Positions 1 through 8,965 of a stretch of DNA of 38,987 bases are shown here, piece by piece. Every line of letters begins with the position of its first letter. The stretch's first letter is position 1. The DNA comes from a virus. Made by a program: the position numbers and the translations under genes. The notes under the pieces are model-generated. The model worked only from the letters and a program-made list of their open reading frames with translations. It was not told the DNA's origin and did not search any database. The stretch spans positions 1 through 38,987 of the IMG/VR virus record IMGVR_UViG_3300035250_000079; one strand, written 5' to 3'.

Positions 1-165
1 CACATCCCTGCTGATTTCAGATACGTCAGTACCAATAGCGTCAAGGCGAACCTGATTCGCTGCGTGCTGCGCCGTGTTTTCACGGCGATACTTGGATGCG
101 ACTACCGCGAAGACGCCGCTTATGAGAGCGGCGGCTACCAGTCCTGCGAAGCCGATCCATTCCAT
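1..165 (-). CDS. DUF2746/holin-like membrane protein, C-terminus cut by window edge
   Basis: Fifty-five codons are present before the frame runs off the left edge. The protein starts MEWIGFAGLV, has one hydrophobic segment (about residues 4-23), then a basic KYRRENTAQ stretch and the start of a heptad-like helix. The ATG at 165 is preferred because it overlaps the stop of the upstream 29-aa gene as TGATG. It is the diverged second allele of the complete gene at 38720-38947. One N-terminal membrane span plus a charged coiled coil resembles DUF2746-type phage proteins found near lysis genes in actinophages; the family call comes from memory of its architecture. Confidence 0.7.
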   Translation of the reverse strand, partial: MEWIGFAGLVAAALISGVFAVVASKYRRENTAQHAANQVRLDAIGTDVSEISRDV

Positions 166-205
166 CAGGAGCAACCGCTCGTTTCACCGCACATGGGGCA
201 CACCA
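1..205. repeat. Left copy of imperfect terminal repeat
   Basis: These 205 bp match 38783-38987 in the same orientation with about 11 mismatches. Seven of the mismatches fall in the first 40 bp. The differences within coding sequence are mostly silent or conservative (V/I, R/K, A/S). The gene order on both sides is what a circle closing here would give, so the simplest reading is a contig end overlap that captured two alleles. A true near-terminal duplication of a holin-like gene is the alternative. Confidence 0.85.
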
Positions 206-254
206 GACATGAGCCTGCGCGTTGCATGGGCGCTGCGCAAAAAGGGCACGCCAT
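165..254 (-). CDS. 29-aa stand-alone zinc-ribbon peptide
   Basis: The frame begins MACPFCAAPMQRAG and has C3-P-F-C6, C16, C19-P-M-C22 and C28, so six cysteines in 29 residues, with two CPxC knuckles as in a zinc ribbon. It has a good ribosome binding site (AGGTGG a few bases before ATG), and its stop overlaps the next start (TGATG). The C-terminal half is also present at the right end (38947-38987) with only a silent difference, which supports it being translated. The spacing resembles the C-terminal Cys-rich tail of class II ribonucleotide reductases, but here it stands alone. Function unknown; a metal-binding or RNAP/ribosome-interacting peptide is possible. Confidence 0.65.
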   Translation of the reverse strand: MACPFCAAPMQRAGSCLVCPMCGETSGCS

Positions 255-354
255 ACCACCTGTTTGTATGGTGCAGGCGGGGGCGGGGGTTTCTAACACA
301 GTTTCGGTCATTCAGTAACTTTCGTTCATATAACAGGGTGTGGGTTGTAAAAAG

Positions 355-717
355 TCATTCGGTGATCTCCACCCATGAGGTCGTGGCTTCATCCCATTCA
401 TACATGTTGCCGTCATCAGGCATCGCCACAGGTGGCTGCCAGACGTAGTTCTCGTCCAGCGACCACGACCCATAGGGGGAGGGGGAGGCGAAGCCTGTGC
501 CGTCCCATGAGTAGCCGATGCCTGCGTAGTTCATGTGCAACGGGGTGCCACCATCGGTGTGGACGTTGGCGTGGGTGTTGTACGAAGTCTGTATCCAAGT
601 GCCACCTAATCCGAGGTCGTCGGCTAGGAAGTCTTGTCCACGATGTTCCTCGTCGTCAGAAACGACCAGCACCCGCAGCACAATGTTCGATTCGTCTATT
701 TCAGCGAAGTGGGCCAT
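355..717 (-). CDS. Conserved marine-phage virion-associated protein, 120 aa
   Basis: The sequence has the layout of a protein widely seen in marine T4-like and other aquatic phages: an N-terminal [19 protein letters not shown] beta hairpin, then WIQTSYNT, GGTPLHMNYAGIGY, a PYGSWSLDE block and a tryptophan-rich acidic end (YEWDEATTSWVEI). In those phages it lies among tail/fibre genes, as here. Its start overlaps the stop of the fibre gene upstream (TGATG), so translation is probably coupled. The exact biochemical role is unknown; small structural or fibre-accessory protein is inferred. About 100 bp after its stop (255-354) contain no gene that I can support. Confidence 0.7.
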   Translation of the reverse strand: MAHFAEIDESNIVLRVLVVSDDEEHRGQDFLADDLGLGGTWIQTSYNTHANVHTDGGTPLHMNYAGIGYSWDGTGFASPSPYGSWSLDENYVWQPPVAMPDDGNMYEWDEATTSWVEITE

Positions 718-1856
718 CAGACTGGGTACCTGATAATCACGATGCCGCTGCCTCCACTGCTCACGGGGTCTACACCGCCACCACCGCCACCACCCGTGTT
801 GACGGTGCCTGCCGTCTGATCGGTGGGGTCAGGTGTCGGTTCCGTCTTGCCGTGGCCCCCGCCGCCAGCACCGCCAGCACCGCCGCTGGCCTCCGGCCAA
901 TAGGCACCTCCACCACCTCCACCGCCGTAATATTGGGTAGTGCCGTCCTCGTAGACGTTGGCGATGCCATCACCACCAGCGCCCGGCCCCGAGGCATCTG
1001 CCGTATAGCCGACCTCGCTGGCACCTCCGCCTCCCCCGCCTGAACCATAGGGCGAGGAGTAGTAGCCGTTGCCACCCGCGTAACCCTCCACAGGCGAGTA
1101 ACCGCCAAGGTTGCCTGCTCCACCATGCGTTCGGTTTGGGTAGGACGGCGATTCATGGCGGGCACCACCACCGCCTGAGCCGCCTGCGCCAGACATCGCC
1201 CCCGAATAGCCGCCCTTGCCTCCACCAGTACAGGCAATCGTGTTGATCGCACAAGACGAGGTGTTGCCGTCCTGCTCGCCGGTACCCCCTGCCCCGATCA
1301 CGATGGTATAGCCCTGAGCGGTCACGGTCTGGCTGGTCTTGACGCGAACACCGCCCGCTCCGCCCGGCGCTGCCGAGGCCGAACCGCCGCCGCCTCCTGC
1401 GACGACGATGAACTCAACAAGTCCTGCGTCGCCAGCATCCGAAACGGTGAACGTCCCCGACGATGTGAAGGTGTGGCTCTTGTAGCCAGTGTAGGTAGTT
1501 ATCGTTCCACCTGTGGCGACCACTGGGGCGGAGGCGGTACTCAGACTTGGGGTGTTGCCGTCAGCGCCAGTGCCCTTCTCGTTGATGGCTGCCACGGTGA
1601 AGTTGTACGAGGTGTTACTTGAAAGCCCAGTAGCCGAATAGGTAGTCGCTGTGGAGCCGGTGTCGGCAACGAGGGTTGACCCGTCCTTCTTGATGCGATA
1701 GCCCGAGACTGTCCCACCACCCGTGTCCGATGGTGCCGACCACGACAAGTTGATGACTGTCGTGTCGGGGCTGCCTGCCGACAGCGACAGAGTGCCCGGA
1801 GCACCGGGAACCTTGATGCCGCCTTGACCGGCGACTGCGGACAGGAGCATGGACAT
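717..1856 (-). CDS. Fibre/adhesin protein: fibronectin type III plus glycine-rich domain
   Basis: The protein has 379 aa from the ATG at 1856, chosen because it overlaps the upstream stop as TGATG; an in-frame upstream start at 1883 would overlap that gene by 28 bp. After a short N-terminus there is an FN3 domain at about residues 20-110 ([45 protein letters not shown]). The remaining two thirds is Gly-rich with repeated GGGG blocks ([28 protein letters not shown]) and ends [11 protein letters not shown], the usual end of phage and bacterial glycine-rich fibre domains. Role inferred: host-surface binding at the tail or capsid. Confidence 0.75.
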   Translation of the reverse strand: MSMLLSAVAGQGGIKVPGAPGTLSLSAGSPDTTVINLSWSAPSDTGGGTVSGYRIKKDGSTLVADTGSTATTYSATGLSSNTSYNFTVAAINEKGTGADGNTPSLSTASAPVVATGGTITTYTGYKSHTFTSSGTFTVSDAGDAGLVEFIVVAGGGGGSASAAPGGAGGVRVKTSQTVTAQGYTIVIGAGGTGEQDGNTSSCAINTIACTGGGKGGYSGAMSGAGGSGGGGARHESPSYPNRTHGGAGNLGGYSPVEGYAGGNGYYSSPYGSGGGGGGASEVGYTADASGPGAGGDGIANVYEDGTTQYYGGGGGGGAYWPEASGGAGGAGGGGHGKTEPTPDPTDQTAGTVNTGGGGGGGVDPVSSGGSGIVIIRYPV

Positions 1857-2512
1857 CAGCCGATGTTTCCGATCAGGGTCCAAGTATCAGCGGCGATCTT
1901 GACGGCTGCGACGGTCGTGTAGCGGTCGCCACAGGTCAGGGTGGCGTCTTTGGAGTTGACGGTCGCCCCGGTTCCGGCTGCGAACGTGAGGGTGCCAGCG
2001 CCGTTGCGCTCAAAGTAGATTGTCGTTCCAACAGGAAAGGCAACCGCGGAGTCCTGAGGAAGGGTCACCGTGATGCCGGTTCCGTGAGTAGTCAGGATGT
2101 AGGCCCCGGCGTCGGTCAGGCCCGGAGTGCGGGTCGTGGTCGAGTCGGTGATGACATTCAGGTAGGTAGTTGTCGTGCCCGTGAACGTGGCGTCGGTGCC
2201 GTCGATGGCCCCAGTGAACGTGCCACCTGCCAGAGGCATCTTGGTGCTATCGGTAGGAACAGCCCACTTCAAACCCGTCGCCTCGCCCGAATCAGCAACC
2301 AACGCGTGCGTGTCCGTACCCACCGCCAAACGGGATACCGCATCAGCGGCGGTGGCCGCGACGATGTCGCCCTTGGCGTCCACAATGTCGTTTTGAACAA
2401 CACCGGGTGTGGTGTTGACGAATGCTTCAACATCGTCAAAGTTGGTGTTCATATCCGCTGCGACGATGGTCGTCCCAGCGGAGAACGAATTTGTAACAGC
2501 AAGTGTGCCCAT
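1856..2512 (-). CDS. Fibre-type structural protein, 218 aa
   Basis: The sequence is Thr/Ala/Gly rich with short beta repeats ([87 protein letters not shown]). The [14 protein letters not shown] and [10 protein letters not shown] motifs recur in tail fibre and collar proteins of aquatic phages. The start follows the previous gene with TAA directly before ATG. The part coding [12 protein letters not shown] has a 42-bp near-copy in an early gene at 13519-13560 (see findings). Probable short tail fibre or fibre anchor. Confidence 0.7.
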   Translation of the reverse strand: MGTLAVTNSFSAGTTIVAADMNTNFDDVEAFVNTTPGVVQNDIVDAKGDIVAATAADAVSRLAVGTDTHALVADSGEATGLKWAVPTDSTKMPLAGGTFTGAIDGTDATFTGTTTTYLNVITDSTTTRTPGLTDAGAYILTTHGTGITVTLPQDSAVAFPVGTTIYFERNGAGTLTFAAGTGATVNSKDATLTCGDRYTTVAAVKIAADTWTLIGNIG

Positions 2513-4096
2513 TTACCTTAGTCTCCTTGGCGTATAAGTAAACGCTAAAGCGTTTACTTCCCAATGGTTGTCTGACGAAGGTCCGCTGACCTTCATACTA
2601 ATACTTCTTCCTGTCCCAAGTGTGGGTAAGTTTAGTACATCTGCGGTGAGATTGGCCGAAATGGCATCCCAAGCCGCATATGTTGCTGATTCCGTATCGG
2701 AATCATCCCATTCCGCAGTATCCCACCGCGACGTAGAAACTTTACCTTCAATCGACAGATCGAAAGAGTTCGACTGTTCCGACTTGTCGAAATCCTTGTA
2801 AATCAAAATAGGTAGTGTGATGGTAGATTCCGCCGACAGCACCACTCTTGGGCGACCCCATCGTTTCTTGACAATGGGGTCGCGTCCCGTAACCCATCGG
2901 GTTACGAAATGGGATTCGATGTGTGCTTCAGTGGAACCCACATACCGATCACTGGTTCGATTCTGTGCATCTTCCACATCAACCATAATCCCCGTATTGG
3001 CGACACAACCGCCGAAAACGGTTGATGCCGCGTTCGGAGGGTTATACGCATACAGCGGGCCAGCGTCGATGTCTGTTGTTACCCACGCTCCACCCTCTCC
3101 CAAGGTGGGGTCGTAAACCAAAGTACGCCTAGTAGTTGCAGCATTTTCGGTCCAGTCCAGCGATACGTACAGTTTGTTATTTCCCCACGCCAACTGTGGC
3201 GGGTTAGTGTCCAGATTGTCAATACGTCCATCATCAATGGCAGGTTGCAGTTTGGCAAACAGCCACATGAACTGTTGCCCGTCATATACGTAAACGCCAT
3301 TGTTGGCGTACCAGAAGAAGGTTCCGAATGTAGTAGAAACGGGGGAAGAAAGTGGTATTGACCCGACATCGTTTGTCAGGTTGACAACTTGGAACGAGTC
3401 GGAATCCCATCCGAAAATAGCGTGAACACTATTGGATTTGAAAACCAATAACTTGTCCCCAGCAGGAACAAGTCCGGTTATGTAGTCTCCGTGTTCCCCT
3501 TTGTCAATATCAACGTAGTCAGCCGCAGCCCATTTCTCAGGTTCATTCGCATTGCTCCAACGAACGCGATATTTGTAGTCGGTAGCCGATTCATACGTGT
3601 TTGCCGCCCAAGCAAAGTTATTCCAAAACGCCACATATTGTGCTTGTGGGAAATTGCCTGATGAGCCATCCAACGTCACACCAAGATCGGCGTCAACACT
3701 ACCGTTCCACCTGAATGAAACCTTGTCGCGTGAAACCCCGTAGGCGACATTGTTCATTGTCATGCCATACACGCGCGAACCGTCAGTTCGCGCTGTGATA
3801 TTGGTCAGGTCGGTGAAGTTGGAGGTCGTGGCATAAGCCACCTTGGTTCCGTAGTTGACCATCTTTTGAGCGGTGCCAGAATCGGTGAAGAACCCCCATA
3901 TACCTTTGATGTCTGCACTCAGGGCAGTCGTATTCAACCGGTCTACGCCGTCGCGCTGGCGAATGCCGCCGCGCGGATCAACGACCACGTTCAATAGGTC
4001 CGGGGATTCGTTTTCTTGAAGGTTGAACTGGTCGGATCTGAGGTTCAATCCGCCTGTGAAGGCTTCAAGTACTTCTAGTTTGAATTGGCGGGCCAT
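2513..4096 (-). CDS. Probable tail hub/stabilisation-type protein (P22 gp10-like), 527 aa
   Basis: The N-terminus (FKLEVLEAFTGGLNLRSDQFNLQENESPDLLNVVVDPRGGIRQRDGV) is the usual opening of a podoviral tail protein that threads an N-terminal arm and then folds as a multi-bladed beta propeller. Repeated blades are visible (KMVNYGTKVAYATTSNFTDLTN; GVSRDKVSFRWNG; LVPAGDKLLVFKSNSVHAIFGW; FFWYANNGVYVYDGQ). It lies directly after the head-tail connector gene, as in short-tailed phages. The P22 gp10-like assignment is by N-terminal pattern, propeller character and position; a receptor-binding role is the alternative. Confidence 0.6.
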   Translation of the reverse strand: MARQFKLEVLEAFTGGLNLRSDQFNLQENESPDLLNVVVDPRGGIRQRDGVDRLNTTALSADIKGIWGFFTDSGTAQKMVNYGTKVAYATTSNFTDLTNITARTDGSRVYGMTMNNVAYGVSRDKVSFRWNGSVDADLGVTLDGSSGNFPQAQYVAFWNNFAWAANTYESATDYKYRVRWSNANEPEKWAAADYVDIDKGEHGDYITGLVPAGDKLLVFKSNSVHAIFGWDSDSFQVVNLTNDVGSIPLSSPVSTTFGTFFWYANNGVYVYDGQQFMWLFAKLQPAIDDGRIDNLDTNPPQLAWGNNKLYVSLDWTENAATTRRTLVYDPTLGEGGAWVTTDIDAGPLYAYNPPNAASTVFGGCVANTGIMVDVEDAQNRTSDRYVGSTEAHIESHFVTRWVTGRDPIVKKRWGRPRVVLSAESTITLPILIYKDFDKSEQSNSFDLSIEGKVSTSRWDTAEWDDSDTESATYAAWDAISANLTADVLNLPTLGTGRSISMKVSGPSSDNHWEVNALAFTYTPRRLR

Positions 4097-4102
4097 TGCC
4101 CG

Positions 4103-4819
4103 CTACCAGACAATGCCGCCGGTATTGGCATAACGCAATGCGCCAAATCCCGCCAAATACCGTGTTGACCTGCGACTATTCGCGACCATTGGCTGAGGTG
4201 CCGGAACGTCAGCGTATCGGCGCGCCACATTGTCCAAATCTGCTAAGAACTGTCCGTGGTACTGGTTCGCCATAACTGGATCTTCCTGTTGCAAATAGGC
4301 TTTACCTATCGCATACGTAACCAGCACCGGGTGGAACGGATCGGGAAGATCCGGTTCGGTCCCGTCAGCGGTTCCAACCCCAAAAGAGGTCGCGTTTCGC
4401 AACCCACGAACATAAATGGTTTGAACCGCATCTGGGGTGGGGTAGAAACGAACCGTGTCGTTCCAGAAACTCCACTCCCACGGTGACCCGACAGTAGCGA
4501 CATTCAACGGATAGTTCCAATCGGCGTCATCGGAGCCGATGTATTCAAGAACGTGGTCATCGTTGCGGAGAGCCATAACTTCCCGCAACCCTTGGCTTAC
4601 CGCATCGGGTGCAGCAGCAATTGTCGTAAGCGTGTAATCCTTGGTGTCGGCAACGGTCGAAAAGGTTGTGCGTGTCTCAAAAAAGGGCCAACGCTTTTCA
4701 CTGTACACGATTAGGTCAAAGCCTTGACCCAACATGTTATTCATTACTGTGTCGGAAATGTCGGTAGCGTCAATGTCAACCACCGCACGAACCTGTGTTC
4801 GCATTTCCGCAATGGTCAT
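4103..4819 (-). CDS. Head-tail connector/adaptor protein, 238 aa
   Basis: The start at 4819 (MTIAEMRTQVRAVVDIDATDISDTVMNNMLGQGFDLIVYSEKRWPFFE) is chosen because it lies six bases after the upstream stop; an in-frame start at 4864 would overlap that gene. The opening helical segment and the Y-SE-KRWPFFE motif are typical of podoviral head completion/adaptor proteins (P22 gp4 / gp6-like connectors), followed by beta segments (VRFYPTPDAVQTIYVRG) and a helical C-terminus. Its position between capsid and tail hub genes fits. Confidence 0.6.
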   Translation of the reverse strand: MTIAEMRTQVRAVVDIDATDISDTVMNNMLGQGFDLIVYSEKRWPFFETRTTFSTVADTKDYTLTTIAAAPDAVSQGLREVMALRNDDHVLEYIGSDDADWNYPLNVATVGSPWEWSFWNDTVRFYPTPDAVQTIYVRGLRNATSFGVGTADGTEPDLPDPFHPVLVTYAIGKAYLQQEDPVMANQYHGQFLADLDNVARRYADVPAPQPMVANSRRSTRYLAGFGALRYANTGGIVW

Positions 4820-4824
4820 TGCTG

Positions 4825-5094
4825 TCACGGAGCAGTCGCCTTCTGTCGTGTGTGACCAATACAAAGATCCGACCCAGACACGGGACGCGCTTTACAAGCG
4901 GTCCCGCGCCGGGTCGTCGCGGAACAGAAAACACCATGCGAAATGGGAGGTTCACCCTTCGGAGAGGGACCACTCACTCCCGGCACCAGACGAGTGCCTG
5001 AACGCTCGCCCGGTGCGTAATGGGATGGGTTGCCACCACGCGATCCCGCTAATTCGGCATTCTTGCCGTATGAAAGGGCAATTGCGCGTGCCAT
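4825..5094 (-). CDS. Small protein with C-terminal Cys/His motif, 89 aa
   Basis: The C-terminal half contains C-SATTRRGTA-C-KARPVSGSDL-C-IG-H, a CCCH arrangement that recurs in phage and bacterial proteins as a small putative zinc-binding module (C, hydroxyl-rich turn, G-x-x-C, G-S-D-x-C-x-x-H). The N-terminal half (SYGKNAELAGSRGGNPSHYAPGERSGTR) is polar and probably disordered. It lies between the capsid and connector genes, where head decoration or accessory proteins are often encoded. No function can be assigned. Confidence 0.6.
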   Translation of the reverse strand: MARAIALSYGKNAELAGSRGGNPSHYAPGERSGTRLVPGVSGPSPKGEPPISHGVFCSATTRRGTACKARPVSGSDLCIGHTRQKATAP

Positions 5095-5114
5095 TTTCTG
5101 CTCCTAGTTATTTA

Positions 5115-6056
5115 TCAGGTTGCACCGAAGATGTAACCCTGACGGGCACGGTTGCTGCACGTAAACTCGCCGTAGCAGAGAATCTGTGCATAGCGTGCAT
5201 CCTGATTGGTAGGCCGGACAAACGGAGTTGTCTGGAACCATGTTTCTGAATGAGCAACCAGTCGAAGGTACTTCGTATTGAGGAAGAAAATTTCCCCACT
5301 AGTTACGTCACCATCAAAGGTCACTGGAGCGCCCTTGAACATGAGGTTCTGGAAACCGCCATCAGCGAGGGCGGTATCCGTGTACCTCAGGTTCGGCTCA
5401 AGCAAAGCCTCATACGATTCGTACAAAGCCTGTGTACCGATGACTATGGTCGGCTGGTCGTTACCAACTGACACAGTGTTGTAGGTGACGCCCATTTGCT
5501 TCACAGTCAAAGCGCCACTCATGTTTGTTTCATCAGATGCCCACCATCCGTTACCGGAGTCGGTTGGGTCGATGCCACCAAGGGTGGTGTTGGGCTTGGT
5601 AACAATTAGGTCTAGGCCAATCCAGTCCTTGTTGCTGTTACCAGTACCGTCACCCCAAAACATGCTGTTCATATTCTGGATAATGGTTTCTTCCGTCTGC
5701 ATGACCTTGCCTTCCAGCAGGTCAATGATTTCGGCTTCACCATTATTTTTGGCTTCTTCAATACCCGTGATTGTCACGGTAGCGGCGTACTGTTTCCAGT
5801 CGTACTCAGCAGCCGTAATGCCTGTCTGAGCAGTTGTGGTAATAGTGTCGTCGCCAGAATACGAGGAAGCCGTGCTGTTTGTTCCGTAGATAATGGGAAC
5901 AACGATCTTCGCACCCCCGCTGATGCGCCGAATGGTCTGTCCATTGGTTAGCGCATAAAACAGCGGACGAGCAGTAAAGACGTTATCCGCCAACTTCGGA
6001 ACGTAATTTTTCAGCGTGGTACTTAGAATCTGGTCAAAACTGTCATTGCCAGCCAT
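5115..6056 (-). CDS. Major capsid protein
   Basis: The protein has 313 aa. The opening MAGNDSFDQILSTTLKNYVPKLADNVFTARPLFYALT is characteristic of one phage major-capsid family (HK97-fold assumed), followed by the ISGGAKIVVPIIYG segment, a KQYAATVTITGIEEAKNNGEAEIIDLLEGK helical spine-like stretch, and a C-terminal receptor-free beta domain (FKGAPVTFDGDVTSGEIFFLNTKYLRL). The gene follows a typical scaffold gene by 20 bp and precedes head-tail connector genes. The assignment is strong by position and sequence pattern. Forms the icosahedral shell. Confidence 0.85.
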   Translation of the reverse strand: MAGNDSFDQILSTTLKNYVPKLADNVFTARPLFYALTNGQTIRRISGGAKIVVPIIYGTNSTASSYSGDDTITTTAQTGITAAEYDWKQYAATVTITGIEEAKNNGEAEIIDLLEGKVMQTEETIIQNMNSMFWGDGTGNSNKDWIGLDLIVTKPNTTLGGIDPTDSGNGWWASDETNMSGALTVKQMGVTYNTVSVGNDQPTIVIGTQALYESYEALLEPNLRYTDTALADGGFQNLMFKGAPVTFDGDVTSGEIFFLNTKYLRLVAHSETWFQTTPFVRPTNQDARYAQILCYGEFTCSNRARQGYIFGAT

Positions 6057-6076
6057 GCTGAATCATTCCTTTCTTG

Positions 6077-6739
6077 TTAGGCGTTAGATAATTCTTCTGT
6101 CGCCAGCGAAAAAGCATCACGAATAGAGTTCACAGCGGTAGAAACATTGCTAGACACAGTTGATTCGGGACTTCCGACTGTGGATTCAACCACATTCGCA
6201 GCACGTTTCTCATCCACGATTTCGGCATTCGTGACCTTATCCTGCACATCCCCGTAGGTCATGTGCGCGTATGCGGCCTCAAGGTTACCGATATTGTGTT
6301 TGAGAGCGTGACTGTAAAGTTCCCGCTCGTCAATGTCAGCGCTAAATTTCTCCCGAAGTCCTTCAACTTCGCTTTGCATATTTTGCTGTCGTAGTGCGCG
6401 ATTATGTTCCTCAATGGAAGATTCCAGTCGTCGCAAGCGAACTTCCTCTGGGTCCAAATCCTCTTCCAGTTCTTTCTGGACGGTGTTTTGATTACCCACG
6501 CCAACCCCGAAAGCATCGGCTAAAGCCGTTACTGCGCCTTGGGGATCGGACTCTAATGCTTGGACGATTGCCTCTCCTTGAGCCAATCTCTCGCGTTCTG
6601 ATGCCAACTCCTGCGTCTTACGGGTGTAATCCGACTGTCGCTGGTATCCACTCTGAAGTTCTTCCAATGAGACACGATGTTCTTCGCCGTCGATCTTGAC
6701 GAGATACGTGTCACCTGTTGATGTCACTTCTGTTTGCAT
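6077..6739 (-). CDS. Capsid scaffolding protein
   Basis: The 220-aa protein is acidic and helical. Near the N-terminus is the block YLVKIDGEEHRVSLEELQSGYQRQSDYTRKTQELA, which is found in many phage scaffold proteins. A long charged coiled coil follows (ELEEDLDPEEVRLRRLESSIEEHNRALRQQ), and the C-terminus is helical and Ser-rich. It lies between portal and capsid genes, the standard location. It should chaperone capsid assembly and be absent from mature virions. Confidence 0.85.
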   Translation of the reverse strand: MQTEVTSTGDTYLVKIDGEEHRVSLEELQSGYQRQSDYTRKTQELASERERLAQGEAIVQALESDPQGAVTALADAFGVGVGNQNTVQKELEEDLDPEEVRLRRLESSIEEHNRALRQQNMQSEVEGLREKFSADIDERELYSHALKHNIGNLEAAYAHMTYGDVQDKVTNAEIVDEKRAANVVESTVGSPESTVSSNVSTAVNSIRDAFSLATEELSNA

Positions 6740-6785
6740 TCGGAATCCTTTCGGGTGTTCCTATATAAGACATGTAACTGTCCCG

Positions 6786-8705
6786 TTACAAGTTGGGCAA
6801 CTCTACTCCCATCTGGTTTTGTAGTTGCGCCAACAACTCAGGAGGCACCCCGCCGGTTGCCTCAAAGACCTGATTTGGTATTGGACCCGGCCCCATGCCG
6901 CCACTCATAGGGGGTGGGGCCATGCCGGGTTGCCCGCCCAATGGATCTGGAGCCGCTCCGGCTTCCGCCTCCGCAGCCGCCATATCCTGTGGCATCTGTT
7001 GCTGAATCAAAAACTTTTCGGCGTCGGTAACGCCAAACCCGAACTGAAGAACATGTTTGACCAGTTCGGCTGGATCAACAACAACGCCTACAAGCGGGGC
7101 CAAAGCGTTCATCAAAGAAATAGCCTGCTGCCGTCGTGCTGTCTCATTGAGCGGTTGCATTGAACCACCCTGAATGTTGAAATCATATTCTCCGATAATG
7201 TCATCACGGGTATAGGCAACGAAATACTCTTGTTCGTCCTTGCCGGTGACACGCACCATTTGCGCTTCGGTCATGTATTGCTGCATGAGTTGCATGACCA
7301 TACGGGCCACGGTACCTACAACGAGTTCCACGGTGGCAAGTTTGTCTGCTGCTCGGGCATTGCCAGCGTCCGCGATAATGCTCGCCTCTGTAGCAGTACG
7401 TCGAATCTCTGGCATCTGACCACGCGAGTATTCAGATACACCTGAAACCGTGTTGATGTCGGCCTCAATAATCTGAGACTGTTGATAGATTTCCGGCGAC
7501 AACGGCACCTGTGGCAGCGGTGCTACCACACTGGCTAGATCCCTGTTCTCATCAATGACCGGAACAAACCGACCATCTTCGTCGGATTCCAAAGCCTCCC
7601 GGCCCTCCGGGCCAAACGACCGTTCGTGATACAGGTACTTGCGGGCGTAACGCTTCCGGTGGTTCACCATCTGTGTACGCGTCTTGTTTAGTTCCTCCTG
7701 CAACGATTCGATTTGCGACAAGTCGCCCATCGGATAAAACGTGTCGGGAACGTCGTAGTTGCGAAGCATCACAAATGGATGCCCAAACGCATACGGCATG
7801 GGTGTGGGGTCCAACAGGTAGTCGTCGCCCGAACTGGCGCACACCGACAAGGTTCCCCGATCAATGTCGTAATACTCGTAGATGCTGACACGTTCCGCTA
7901 AGTCAGCGTACTGTTCCCGCTCTGTGTCATTATCCCACCGGTAACGCACCCCGGCATCAGCGGTAAGTTGCCTGCGGACACTTCTCTTGAACCGTTTATC
8001 CTTCTTGACCTCTGCCAAAGGTCGCACAATGCGTTGAACAACCCATTTGGCGTCCTCCAAGCAGGTTGCCTCCGGGTCCACCAGCATGTCGAACGGACTG
8101 ATCCGCTCCACAAACGCCTGATCTTCCACAATCTCCATAGTGGTAGCCGGAACCCCGGCCACAATGTCCTCATCGGAAGGAAGATCCGCAGCCATCGCCG
8201 GGTTCGCGTAAGCGAAATCCTGAACCTCCATCGCAGCGGTAGCGATCTCCAAGTCCTGTTCACCAGCCGACAACGGACGCTCTTCTTCTACAAAACGCCA
8301 TCCGACTTTGAGCCAGCCGTGCCCAACGATCAGGAAGTCCTTTACCGACCTGCGGAAAGGCTTCCGAAAGTCGTGATGCCGCCACAAATAGTTGATAACG
8401 GCTTCCACGAATACGGCACGATCCTCGTCACCCTCCTTGTTCGCAGTAACCGTAATCTTCGGATGGTTTACCGCGACAGAAGGAGCGATGACATTGATCG
8501 TACTAAACGCAAGATTGACAGAAACCCGGTCATAACCAACATTTCCGGCATAGTCGCCACCGTTGCCAAAATAGGTTTTGCCACGGTACATGTCGATCAT
8601 GCGCCGCCACATCTGGTCATAGCCCTCATCGACCCGCCAACGGTGGGTTTTGTCGATGCGTTCCTTGACCTTAGCGAACCGTTCCGCTTTGGTTTCTCGC
8701 GCCAT
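6786..8705 (-). CDS. Portal protein
   Basis: The protein has 639 aa. It opens with an Arg/Lys-rich helical segment (RETKAERFAKVKERIDKTHRWRVDEGYDQMWRRMIDMYRGK), followed by VSVNLAFSTINVIAPSVAVNHPKITV, a DFLIVGHGWLKVGWRF core, the FDMLVDPEA segment and an EEL-NKTRTQMVNHRKRYARKYLYH helix, all typical of portals of this phage type. The C-terminus is rich in Pro, Gly and Met (PLGGQPGMAPPPMSGGMGPGPIPNQ), probably flexible. It forms the dodecameric packaging channel. The start overlaps the upstream stop (TAATG). Confidence 0.85.
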   Translation of the reverse strand: MARETKAERFAKVKERIDKTHRWRVDEGYDQMWRRMIDMYRGKTYFGNGGDYAGNVGYDRVSVNLAFSTINVIAPSVAVNHPKITVTANKEGDEDRAVFVEAVINYLWRHHDFRKPFRRSVKDFLIVGHGWLKVGWRFVEEERPLSAGEQDLEIATAAMEVQDFAYANPAMAADLPSDEDIVAGVPATTMEIVEDQAFVERISPFDMLVDPEATCLEDAKWVVQRIVRPLAEVKKDKRFKRSVRRQLTADAGVRYRWDNDTEREQYADLAERVSIYEYYDIDRGTLSVCASSGDDYLLDPTPMPYAFGHPFVMLRNYDVPDTFYPMGDLSQIESLQEELNKTRTQMVNHRKRYARKYLYHERSFGPEGREALESDEDGRFVPVIDENRDLASVVAPLPQVPLSPEIYQQSQIIEADINTVSGVSEYSRGQMPEIRRTATEASIIADAGNARAADKLATVELVVGTVARMVMQLMQQYMTEAQMVRVTGKDEQEYFVAYTRDDIIGEYDFNIQGGSMQPLNETARRQQAISLMNALAPLVGVVVDPAELVKHVLQFGFGVTDAEKFLIQQQMPQDMAAAEAEAGAAPDPLGGQPGMAPPPMSGGMGPGPIPNQVFEATGGVPPELLAQLQNQMGVELPNL

Positions 8706-8965
8706 TAGGCAGGTGCCCTCTCAATAGTTTTGCCCGCCGCGTGTGCTTCGGCAATAACCTTCTTCTCTCGCTCACGCAAGGTGAGATGCTGCTCATCCTC
8801 AGGGACGCACCGTTCCCGATACCCACGACCGGTTGCAACACGCAACCCCAAAAGTTTCTGCCGCCATTCCCACAAATCGTCCATTTCCGCGCAGGAAAGG
8901 GAACCACGCAGATCCTCCACGTACTCGCGGAATTCTGCGTATGTGGCTTCAGGGGGAAGAATCAA
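8705..8965 (-). CDS. Unknown 86-aa protein before portal
   Basis: A charged, helical protein (YAEFREYVEDLRGSLSCAEMDDLWEWRQKLLGLR ... LTLREREKKVIAEAHAAGKTIERAPA). The start is TTG at 8965, overlapping the upstream stop as TTGA; its stop overlaps the portal start. The tight coupling on both sides supports translation. Not recognised; a packaging-complex or head accessory role is possible from position only. Confidence 0.65.
   Translation of the reverse strand: MILPPEATYAEFREYVEDLRGSLSCAEMDDLWEWRQKLLGLRVATGRGYRERCVPEDEQHLTLREREKKVIAEAHAAGKTIERAPA

Noticed and set aside
375-1043. Plus-strand open frame across the fibre genes
   Set aside because: It is antisense to two coupled late genes and its Arg/Ser-rich product reflects the complement of Gly-rich codons.
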